Shown piece by piece: positions 28,901 through 36,525 of a stretch of DNA of 64,000 nucleotides. This DNA comes from Pseudomonas knackmussii B13. Lineage in GTDB: Bacteria > Pseudomonadota > Gammaproteobacteria > Pseudomonadales > Pseudomonadaceae. Positions within the stretch are counted from its first letter, which is position 1. Each line of letters begins with the position of its first letter. The stretch lies in contig NZ_HG322950.1 of NCBI RefSeq assembly GCF_000689415.1, positions 3,541,501-3,605,500 on the forward strand, given 5' to 3'. The translations under genes and the position numbers were made by a program. The notes beneath the pieces are model-generated. The model had not been told where the DNA came from. It saw nothing but the letters and a program-made list of their open reading frames with translations, and did no database searches.

Positions 28901-30496
28901 ATGTCCGCATATCAGAACGACATCAAGGCCGTTGCCGCCCTGAAAGAGAAGTTCGGCAGCAGCTGGAGCGCTATCAACCCCGAGTCCGTCGCCCGTATGC
29001 GCGCCCAGAACCGCTTCAAGACTGGCCTGGACATCGCCAAGTACACCGCGGCCATCATGCGCAAGGACATGGCCGAGTACGACGCCGACTCCTCCGTCTA
29101 CACCCAATCGCTGGGTTGCTGGCACGGCTTCATCGGTCAGCAGAAGCTGATCTCGATCAAGAAGCACCTGAAGACCACCAACAAGCGCTACCTCTACCTG
29201 TCCGGCTGGATGGTTGCCGCGCTGCGTTCCGACTTCGGCCCGCTGCCCGACCAGTCCATGCACGAGAAGACCGCCGTTTCCGGCCTGATCGAAGAGCTGT
29301 ACACCTTCCTGCGCCAGGCTGACGCCCGCGAACTGGACCTGCTGTTCACCGCCCTGGACGCCGCCCGCGCTGCTGGCGACAAGGCCAAGCAGGACGAAAT
29401 CCAGGCTCAGATCGACAACTACGAAACTCACGTAGTACCGATCATCGCCGACATCGACGCCGGTTTCGGCAACGCCGAAGCGACCTACCTGCTGGCCAAG
29501 AAAATGATCGAAGCCGGTGCCTGCTGCATCCAGATCGAGAACCAGGTTTCGGACGAGAAGCAGTGCGGCCACCAGGACGGTAAAGTGACCGTTCCGCACG
29601 AAGACTTCCTCGCCAAGATCAACGCTGTTCGCTACGCCTTCCTCGAGCTGGGCGTTGACGATGGCGTGATCGTTGCCCGTACCGACTCCCTGGGCGCCGG
29701 CCTGACCAAGCAGATCGCCGTTACCCGCCAGCCGGGCGACCTGGGCGACCTGTACAACTCCTTCCTGGACTGCGACGAAATCAGCGCGGCCGAACTGCAG
29801 AACGGCGACGTGGTGATCAACCGCGGCGGCAAGCTGCTGCGTCCGAAGCGCCTGGCTTCCAACCTGTTCCAGTTCCGCAAGGGCACCGGCGAAGACCGTT
29901 GCGTCCTGGACTGCATCACCTCGCTGCAGAACGGCGCCGACCTGCTGTGGATCGAAACCGAGAAGCCGCACGTTGGCCAGATCAAGGGCATGGTTGACCG
30001 CATCCGCGAAGTCATCCCGAACGCCAAGCTGGTGTACAACAACAGCCCGTCGTTCAACTGGACCCTGAACTTCCGTCAGCAAGTGTTCGATGCATTCGTT
30101 GCCGAAGGCAAAGACGTCTCCGCCTACGACCGCGCCAAGCTGATGAGCGTCGAGTACGACGAGACCGAACTGGCCCAGATCGCCGACGAGAAGATCCGCA
30201 CCTTCCAGCGCGACGGTTCGGCTCACGCAGGCATCTTCCACCACCTGATCACCCTGCCGACCTACCACACCGCCGCTCTGTCGACCGACAACCTGGCCAA
30301 AGGCTACTTCGCCGACCAGGGCATGCTGGCCTACGTGAAAGGCGTTCAGCGTCAGGAACTGCGTCAGGGCATCGCCTGCGTCAAGCACCAGAACATGGCT
30401 GGCTCGGACATCGGCGACAACCACAAAGAGTACTTCGCTGGCGAAGCCGCTCTGAAAGCCTCGGGTAAAGACAACACCATGAACCAGTTCCACTAA
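28901..30496 (+). CDS. aceA: Isocitrate lyase
   Basis: Glyoxylate-shunt enzyme splitting isocitrate into glyoxylate and succinate. The protein is 531 residues from the ATG at 28901 (MSAYQNDIKAVAALKEKFGS). The catalytic cysteine is in EKQCGHQDGKV near residue 221, a KQCGH variant of the classical KKCGH. Other signatures are TDSLGAGLTKQI and NNSPSFNWTL. The length fits the longer Pseudomonas/Acinetobacter ICL subgroup rather than the ~430-residue E. coli type. A strong terminator follows. Confidence 0.97.
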   Translation: MSAYQNDIKAVAALKEKFGSSWSAINPESVARMRAQNRFKTGLDIAKYTAAIMRKDMAEYDADSSVYTQSLGCWHGFIGQQKLISIKKHLKTTNKRYLYLSGWMVAALRSDFGPLPDQSMHEKTAVSGLIEELYTFLRQADARELDLLFTALDAARAAGDKAKQDEIQAQIDNYETHVVPIIADIDAGFGNAEATYLLAKKMIEAGACCIQIENQVSDEKQCGHQDGKVTVPHEDFLAKINAVRYAFLELGVDDGVIVARTDSLGAGLTKQIAVTRQPGDLGDLYNSFLDCDEISAAELQNGDVVINRGGKLLRPKRLASNLFQFRKGTGEDRCVLDCITSLQNGADLLWIETEKPHVGQIKGMVDRIREVIPNAKLVYNNSPSFNWTLNFRQQVFDAFVAEGKDVSAYDRAKLMSVEYDETELAQIADEKIRTFQRDGSAHAGIFHHLITLPTYHTAALSTDNLAKGYFADQGMLAYVKGVQRQELRQGIACVKHQNMAGSDIGDNHKEYFAGEAALKASGKDNTMNQFH

Positions 30497-30537
30497 GGAA
30501 CAGGTTCGACCGGCCCCTCGGGGCCGGGAGGCACCTC

Positions 30538-30572
30538 GCAGAACCCCGGCTTATGCCGGGGTTCTGCTTTTT
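30538..30572 (+). terminator. Terminator of aceA
   Basis: Perfect 13-base arms GCAGAACCCCGGC / GCCGGGGTTCTGC around TTAT, followed by five T. A smaller hairpin of CCGGCCCC/GGGGCCGG lies just upstream at 30511-30527. Confidence 0.93.
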
Positions 30573-30687
30573 GTGCAGCTATAAGAAGAGCTTGGCCGCC
30601 GCGCCAGACGCACCACCCTCCTCCGCCAAGGGCAACGCCAGCCATGCGTGCGAGCTTGATGCTCCCCACACGCGTAGAGGACGAACC

Positions 30688-31173
30688 ATGCCCAAGCGCA
30701 ATCGCCTGGCCCTTGCCGCCAGCCTCATCCAACGCCTACCCCACCCCATGCACGAACCGCTACTCAGCCGCCTGTTCGGATCCCAGGTGCATTTCGCCGG
30801 CACCGCTCAGGTGCGCATTCAGCGCATGTCCCAGCATGAAGTCCGAATGAGCCTGACCAATCGCCGACGCGTACAAAACCACATCAAGGGCATCCACGCC
30901 GCCGCCATGGCATTGCTGGCCGAGTCGGCGAGCGGCTGCGTGGTTGGCATGAATCTTCCGGACGACAAACTACCCCTGATTCGAACGCTCAAGGTCGACT
31001 ATCTCAAGCGAGCCCAGGGCAACCTGCATGCCACGGCCACGTTGAGCGATGCACAACGTCAGGCGATGCAGGAGCAGGACAGGGGCCAAGTCGTCGTCGA
31101 GGTGACCATCCTGGACGAAAGCCACGAGCAGCCGATCCGCTGCGAAATGCACTGGGCCTGGATCAAGCGCTGA
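30688..31173 (+). CDS. DUF4442 hotdog-fold protein (putative thioesterase)
   Basis: A 161-residue protein from the ATG at 30688, with the upstream open frame running through the aceA terminator and rejected. The segment NRRRVQNHIKGIHAAAMALLAE is the long central helix of a hotdog domain, as in PaaI/YiiD-like thioesterases. Substrate unknown. It stands alone between aceA and nuo. Confidence 0.75.
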   Translation: MPKRNRLALAASLIQRLPHPMHEPLLSRLFGSQVHFAGTAQVRIQRMSQHEVRMSLTNRRRVQNHIKGIHAAAMALLAESASGCVVGMNLPDDKLPLIRTLKVDYLKRAQGNLHATATLSDAQRQAMQEQDRGQVVVEVTILDESHEQPIRCEMHWAWIKR

Positions 31174-31612
31174 CTCCCCCCGAGCAGAGGGGTGGCCGCC
31201 AGGGTATTTCCCGCGAGAATAGCGCCCCCAGGAATCCGGCAACTAAAAGTGCCGGCGCATATATGTAGTAAAGTTACGGATAAACGACACTGCAATTGAT
31301 AATTATTATCATTAATAGCACTGCAAAAAGACTTTCTTCGTAATCACAACAATGCCATTCGACCAAAGCCTGAGCCGCGCCAACCCAGGCGCGGAGCGGC
31401 CTGCAGCCGGGCTTGGAACAAAATGGCAAAAGCCTTTTGCCCAAGTTAGAAGCATCTGTTTGTGTTAGAAAAATTTACTTGCTGGAGGCTTTGGGCATAA
31501 AATTGAACGGATCACTTGAACCCTTAGCTCACTATTCTTGAGTCGGGTTCGTTCAATCGGGCAAAAGCCCGCCCCCCAAGACCACCGTTTATTTGTAGGA
31601 AGGAGTATCGGC
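31174..31612. promoter_or_regulatory. nuo operon upstream region with Fur-box-like sequence
   Basis: A 439-base gap without a gene. At 31298-31316 it reads GATAATTATTATCATTAAT, matching the 19-base Fur consensus at 15 positions; the first six bases also make a -10-like GATAAT. Downstream are AT-rich stretches and a small hairpin GGGC-AAAA-GCCC (about 31559-31570) before a good ribosome-binding site (AGGAAGGAG). Fur control of nuo is inference. Confidence 0.5.
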
Positions 31613-32026
31613 ATGCCCAACCCAGCTGAACTTGCAGCACAACACTGGGGACTCGCCGCCTTCCTTCTAGGGGTCGTAGGCCTGCTGGCCTTCATGCTAG
31701 GGGTTTCCTCGCTGCTCGGCAGCAAGGCATTTGGTCGCAGCAAGAACGAGCCCTTCGAATCGGGCATCGTTCCTACCGGCAGCGCACGTCTGCGCCTGTC
31801 GGCAAAATTCTATCTGGTCGCGATGCTCTTCGTGATCTTCGACGTCGAAGCCCTCTTCCTCTTCGCCTGGTCCGTGTCCGTCCGTGAAAGCGGCTGGGCC
31901 GGTCTGATCGAGGCAACCATTTTCATTGCAATTCTGTTGGCAGGTCTTGTCTACCTCTGGCGGGTCGGCGCGCTCGATTGGGCACCGGCGGCACGTCGCG
32001 AGCGGCAGGCGAAGCTAAAACAATGA
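31613..32026 (+). CDS. nuoA: NADH-quinone oxidoreductase subunit A
   Basis: Small membrane subunit of complex I, 137 residues with three hydrophobic helices. The conserved acidic loop KNEPFESGIVPTGSARLRLS links helices 1 and 2, and VIFDVEALFLFAW is diagnostic. First gene of the 13-gene nuo operon; preceded by AGGAAGGAG. Confidence 0.96.
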   Translation: MPNPAELAAQHWGLAAFLLGVVGLLAFMLGVSSLLGSKAFGRSKNEPFESGIVPTGSARLRLSAKFYLVAMLFVIFDVEALFLFAWSVSVRESGWAGLIEATIFIAILLAGLVYLWRVGALDWAPAARRERQAKLKQ

Positions 32027-32036
32027 GGCTTTGGCG

Positions 32037-32714
32037 ATGCAATACAAACTTACCCGGATCGACCCCGATGCGGCCAATGATCAGTACCCGATCGGCCAGC
32101 GCGAAACGGTAGAAGACCCTCTTCTGGAGGATCAGGTCCACAAGAACATCTTCATGGGCAAGCTCGAAGATGTTCTCAATGGCGCCGTCAACTGGGGTCG
32201 CAAGAACTCGCTGTGGCCCTATAACTTCGGCCTGTCTTGCTGCTACGTGGAGATGACCACGGCGTTCACCGCGCCGCACGACATCGCCCGTTTCGGCGCC
32301 GAAGTGATTCGTGCATCACCGCGTCAGGCGGACTTCATGGTCATCGCCGGCACCTGCTTCATCAAGATGGCCCCGGTCATCCAGCGCCTGTATGAGCAGA
32401 TGCTGGAACCCAAGTGGGTGATCTCGATGGGTTCGTGCGCCAACTCCGGTGGCATGTACGACATCTACTCGGTAGTTCAGGGGGTCGACAAGTTCCTCCC
32501 CGTGGACGTTTACATCCCCGGCTGCCCGCCCCGTCCGGAGGCTTTCCTGCAAGGCCTGATGCTGCTGCAGGAATCCATCGGCCAGGAGCGTCGCCCGTTG
32601 TCCTGGGTGGTTGGCGATCAAGGCGTCTACCGCGCCGAAATGCCTGCCCAGAAGGACCTGAAGCGCGCAGAACGCATCCAGGTCACCAACCTGCGCAGCC
32701 CCGACGAAGTGTGA
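32037..32714 (+). CDS. nuoB: NADH-quinone oxidoreductase subunit B
   Basis: Peripheral-arm subunit carrying cluster N2, the last iron-sulfur centre before quinone. The protein is 225 residues. Cluster cysteines are visible in FGLSCCYVEM, MGSCANSGG and PGCPPRPEAF. The start at 32037 lies ten bases after the nuoA stop. Confidence 0.97.
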   Translation: MQYKLTRIDPDAANDQYPIGQRETVEDPLLEDQVHKNIFMGKLEDVLNGAVNWGRKNSLWPYNFGLSCCYVEMTTAFTAPHDIARFGAEVIRASPRQADFMVIAGTCFIKMAPVIQRLYEQMLEPKWVISMGSCANSGGMYDIYSVVQGVDKFLPVDVYIPGCPPRPEAFLQGLMLLQESIGQERRPLSWVVGDQGVYRAEMPAQKDLKRAERIQVTNLRSPDEV

Positions 32715-32741
32715 AACGGACCTCCACGAGAGGCCCGTTTT
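32714..32741 (+). terminator. Hairpin between nuoB and nuoCD (possible attenuator)
   Basis: AAACGG-A-CCTC / GAGG-C-CCGTTT pairs as a ten-pair stem with one mismatch and loop CACGA, followed by TTTTC. It overlaps the nuoB stop region. The short T-run suggests partial termination or an mRNA processing/stability element inside the operon. Confidence 0.45.
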
Positions 32742-32773
32742 CACTCCACCGTTGACCGATAGCGACCGAGACC

Positions 32774-34555
32774 ATGACCGCAGACTCCGCTCTGTATATC
32801 CCGCCCTACAAGGCAGACGACCAAGATATCGTCGTCGAACTGAATTCGCGTTTTGGCGCCGAGACCTTCACCGTCCAGGCTACCCGCACCGGCATGCCGG
32901 TTCTCTGGGTACCCCGTGAGAAGCTGATCGACGTCCTGACTTTCCTGCGCAACGTGCCCAAGCCCTACGTGATGCTCTACGACCTCCACGGGGTCGACGA
33001 GCGCCTGCGCACCCACCGCCGCGGCCTGCCGAATGCCGACTTCAGCGTGTTCTATCACCTGATGTCGCTCGAGCGTAACAGCGACGTGATGATCAAGGTC
33101 GCGCTCTCCGAGGGCGACCTGAACCTGCCCACCGCCACCCGTATCTGGCCGAACGCCAACTGGTACGAGCGTGAGGTCTGGGACATGTACGGCATCCACT
33201 TCAATGGGCACCCGCACCTCGCGCGCATGCTCATGCCGTCGACCTGGCAGGGTCACCCGCTGCGCAAGGACTACCCGGCGCGCGCCACCGAGTTCGACCC
33301 CTACGCCCTCTCCGCTGCCAAGCAGGAACTGGAGCAGGAAGCCCTGCGCTTCAAGCCCGAAGACTGGGGCATGAAGCGTCACGGCGAGAACGAGGACTAC
33401 ATGTTCCTCAACCTGGGCCCGAACCACCCTTCGGCCCACGGCGCCTTCCGCATCATCCTGCAACTCGATGGCGAAGAGATCCTCGACTGCGTTCCGGAGA
33501 TCGGCTACCACCACCGTGGCGCCGAGAAGATGGCCGAGCGTCAGTCCTGGCACAGCTTCATTCCTTACACCGACCGTATCGACTACCTCGGCGGGGTGAT
33601 GAACAACCTGCCGTACGTGCTTTCGGTGGAGAAGCTCGCCGGCATCAAGGTGCCGCAGCGCGTCGACGTCATCCGCATCATGATGGCGGAGTTCTTCCGC
33701 ATCCTTAACCACCTTCTGTACCTGGGTACCTACATCCAGGACGTCGGCGCCATGACTCCGGTGTTCTTCACCTTCACCGACCGTCAACGCGCCTACAAGG
33801 TGGTCGAAGCCATCACCGGCTTCCGCCTGCACCCGGCCTGGTACCGCATCGGTGGCGTCGCCCACGACCTGCCGCGCGGCTGGGACCGTCTGGTCCGCGA
33901 ATTCCTCGACTGGATGCCCAAGCGCCTGGACGAGTACGAAAAGGCCGCCCTGAAGAACAGCATCCTGCGCGGCCGTACCATTGGCGTTGCGCAGTACAAC
34001 ACCAAGGAAGCACTCGAGTGGGGCACCACCGGTGCCGGCCTGCGTGCCACCGGCTGCGATTTCGACCTGCGCAAGGCGCGCCCCTACTCCGGCTACGAGA
34101 ACTTCGAGTTCGAAGTGCCGCTGGCGCACAACGGCGACGCCTATGACCGCTGCATGGTCAAGATGGGCGAAATGCGCCAGAGCCTGCGCATCATCGAGCA
34201 GTGCCTGAAGAACATGCCCGAAGGCCCGTACAAGGCCGACCACCCGCTGACCACGCCACCGCCCAAAGAGCGCACGCTGCAGCACATCGAGACGCTGATC
34301 ACCCACTTCCTGCAGGTTTCCTGGGGCCCGGTCATGCCGGCCAACGAATCCTTCCAGATGATCGAAGCGACCAAGGGCATCAACAGTTACTACCTGACGA
34401 GCGATGGCAGCACCATGAGCTACCGGACCCGTATCCGGACGCCCAGCTTCGCGCACCTGCAACAGATTCCGTCGGTCATCAACGGCAGCATGATCGCCGA
34501 CCTGATCGCCTATCTGGGCAGCATCGACTTCGTTATGGCCGACGTGGACCGCTGA
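32774..34555 (+). CDS. nuoCD: NADH-quinone oxidoreductase fused subunit C/D
   Basis: Fusion of the 30-kDa (NuoC, residues ~1-190) and 49-kDa (NuoD, residues ~210-593) subunits, as in enterics and Pseudomonas. The C part has WYEREVWDMYGIHFNGHP; the D part begins near MFLNLGPNHPSAHGAFR and contributes the quinone site (GPNHPSAHG). 593 residues, full length. Confidence 0.97.
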   Translation: MTADSALYIPPYKADDQDIVVELNSRFGAETFTVQATRTGMPVLWVPREKLIDVLTFLRNVPKPYVMLYDLHGVDERLRTHRRGLPNADFSVFYHLMSLERNSDVMIKVALSEGDLNLPTATRIWPNANWYEREVWDMYGIHFNGHPHLARMLMPSTWQGHPLRKDYPARATEFDPYALSAAKQELEQEALRFKPEDWGMKRHGENEDYMFLNLGPNHPSAHGAFRIILQLDGEEILDCVPEIGYHHRGAEKMAERQSWHSFIPYTDRIDYLGGVMNNLPYVLSVEKLAGIKVPQRVDVIRIMMAEFFRILNHLLYLGTYIQDVGAMTPVFFTFTDRQRAYKVVEAITGFRLHPAWYRIGGVAHDLPRGWDRLVREFLDWMPKRLDEYEKAALKNSILRGRTIGVAQYNTKEALEWGTTGAGLRATGCDFDLRKARPYSGYENFEFEVPLAHNGDAYDRCMVKMGEMRQSLRIIEQCLKNMPEGPYKADHPLTTPPPKERTLQHIETLITHFLQVSWGPVMPANESFQMIEATKGINSYYLTSDGSTMSYRTRIRTPSFAHLQQIPSVINGSMIADLIAYLGSIDFVMADVDR

Positions 34556-34557
34556 TC

Positions 34558-35052
34558 ATGAGCACCCTCATCCAGACTGACCGTTTCGCCCTGAGCGAAA
34601 CCGAGCGCTCGGCCATCGAGCACGAGATGCATCACTACGAGGACTCCCGCGCGGCGTCCATCGAAGCCCTGAAGATTGTCCAGAAGCAGCGCGGCTGGGT
34701 ACCGGACGGCGCCATTCCGGCGATCGCCGAGATCCTCGGCATCCCCGACAGCGACGTCGAGGGCGTGGCTACCTTCTATAGCCAGATCTTCCGCCAGCCC
34801 GTCGGCCGCCACATCATCCGCGTCTGCGACAGCATGGTCTGCTACATCGGCGGCCACGAGTCGGTGGTCGGCGAGATCCAGAAGCAGCTCGGCATCGGCC
34901 TCGGCCAGACCACCGCCGACGGCCGCTTCACTCTGCTGCCAGTGTGCTGCCTGGGCAACTGCGACAAGGCTCCGGCCCTGATGATCGACGACGACACCCA
35001 CGGCGACGTCGTCCCCGCAGGTGTCGCCAAACTGCTGGAGGCCTACGCATGA
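34558..35052 (+). CDS. nuoE: NADH-quinone oxidoreductase subunit E
   Basis: Thioredoxin-like 24-kDa subunit binding the [2Fe-2S] cluster N1a. The protein is 164 residues. Cluster ligands lie in RVCDSMVCYIGG and VCCLGNCDKAP. It starts two bases after nuoCD and overlaps nuoF by four bases. Confidence 0.96.
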   Translation: MSTLIQTDRFALSETERSAIEHEMHHYEDSRAASIEALKIVQKQRGWVPDGAIPAIAEILGIPDSDVEGVATFYSQIFRQPVGRHIIRVCDSMVCYIGGHESVVGEIQKQLGIGLGQTTADGRFTLLPVCCLGNCDKAPALMIDDDTHGDVVPAGVAKLLEAYA

Positions 35053-36398
35053 CCCGCCTCACCTCCTACGGCACGCCCAACCGCAGCCCGCGCGCTGCGG
35101 AAACCCACCCGCTGACCTGGCGCCTGCGTGACGACGGCGCCCCGGTCTGGCTGGAGGAGTACCAGGCCAAGGACGGTTACGCCGCTGCCCGCAAGGCGCT
35201 GGCCGAAATGGCCACCGACGACATCGTGCAGACCGTCAAGGACTCCGGCCTCAAGGGCCGTGGCGGCGCCGGCTTCCCCACCGGGGTGAAGTGGGGCCTG
35301 ATGCCCAAGGACGAATCCCTCAACATCCGCTACCTGCTGTGCAACGCGGACGAGATGGAGCCCAACACCTGGAAGGACCGCATGCTCATGGAGCAGCTGC
35401 CGCACCTGCTGGTGGAAGGCATGCTGATCTCCGCGCGCGCCCTCAAGGCCTACCGCGGCTACATCTTCCTGCGCGGCGAATACGTCGACGCGGCGCGCAA
35501 CCTCAACCGCGCCATCGAAGAAGCCAAGGCCGCCGGCCTGCTGGGCAAGAACATCCTGGGCAGCGGCTTCGACTTCGAGCTGTTCGTCCACACCGGTGCC
35601 GGCCGCTACATCTGCGGCGAAGAAACCGCGCTGATCAACTCCCTGGAAGGCCGCCGCGCCAACCCGCGTTCCAAGCCGCCGTTCCCGGCCGCCGTGGGCG
35701 TGTGGGGCAAGCCGACCTGCGTGAACAACGTCGAGACCCTGTGCAACGTCCCGGCCATCGTGGCCAACGGCGTGGACTGGTACAAGACGCTGGCGCGCCC
35801 GGGCAGCGAAGACATGGGCACCAAGCTCATCGGCTTCTCCGGCAAGGTGAAGAACCCCGGCATCTGGGAACTGCCCTTCGGCATCCCGGCCCGTGAAGTC
35901 TTCGAGGACTACGCCGGCGGCATGCGCGACGGCTACAAGCTCAAGGCCTGGCAGCCGGGCGGCGCCGGCACCGGCTTCCTTCTGCCGGAACACCTGGACG
36001 CCCCGCTCTACGCCGCCGGCGTCGCCAAGGTCGGCACCCGTATGGGTACCGGCCTGGCCATGGCGGTGGACGACAGCGTCAACATGGTTTCCCTGCTGCG
36101 GAACATGGAAGAGTTCTTCGCCCGCGAGTCCTGTGGCTGGTGCACACCGTGCCGCGACGGCCTGCCGTGGAGCGTGAAGATCCTGCGTGCGCTGGAGCGT
36201 GGCGAAGGCCAGCCCGGCGACCTCGAGACCCTCGAGCAGCTGGTCAACTTCCTCGGCCCCGGCAAGACCTTCTGCGCCCACGCGCCGGGTGCCGTCGAGC
36301 CGCTGGGCAGTGCCTTGAAGTATTTCCGTCCCGAGTTCGAAGCGGGCGTCTCCCGCCAGGCTCAGGCCGCGCCGAAACCACAGAGCGTCGGCGCGTAA
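35049..36398 (+). CDS. nuoF: NADH-quinone oxidoreductase subunit F
   Basis: 51-kDa subunit holding FMN, the NADH site and [4Fe-4S] cluster N3. The protein is 449 residues. GRGGAGFPTGVKWGLMPKD is the FMN/NADH Gly-rich loop; the N3 cysteines are in ESCGWCTPCRDG and FCAHAPG. The start overlaps nuoE (ATGA). Confidence 0.97.
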   Translation: MTRLTSYGTPNRSPRAAETHPLTWRLRDDGAPVWLEEYQAKDGYAAARKALAEMATDDIVQTVKDSGLKGRGGAGFPTGVKWGLMPKDESLNIRYLLCNADEMEPNTWKDRMLMEQLPHLLVEGMLISARALKAYRGYIFLRGEYVDAARNLNRAIEEAKAAGLLGKNILGSGFDFELFVHTGAGRYICGEETALINSLEGRRANPRSKPPFPAAVGVWGKPTCVNNVETLCNVPAIVANGVDWYKTLARPGSEDMGTKLIGFSGKVKNPGIWELPFGIPAREVFEDYAGGMRDGYKLKAWQPGGAGTGFLLPEHLDAPLYAAGVAKVGTRMGTGLAMAVDDSVNMVSLLRNMEEFFARESCGWCTPCRDGLPWSVKILRALERGEGQPGDLETLEQLVNFLGPGKTFCAHAPGAVEPLGSALKYFRPEFEAGVSRQAQAAPKPQSVGA

Positions 36399-36407
36399 AG
36401 CTTTGCA

Positions 36408-36427
36408 GCCGGGCCCGCGGGCCCGGC
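36408..36427. repeat. Perfect 20-bp GC palindrome between nuoF and nuoG
   Basis: GCCGGGCCCGCGGGCCCGGC is its own reverse complement and starts ten bases after the nuoF stop. It lies in the only long gap (127 bases) inside the nuo operon. As RNA it would form a very stable hairpin; it lacks a T-run, so mRNA stability or segmental control is more likely than termination. Confidence 0.6.
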
Positions 36428-36525
36428 GATGTTTCGTTGCAGCGCCGCGGTTGCCGCAGGCCCAACGAAGCCGTGATTTCTATTAGCCACGCCCGCTGAC
36501 AACGGGCCAACGAAGAACTTGAACC

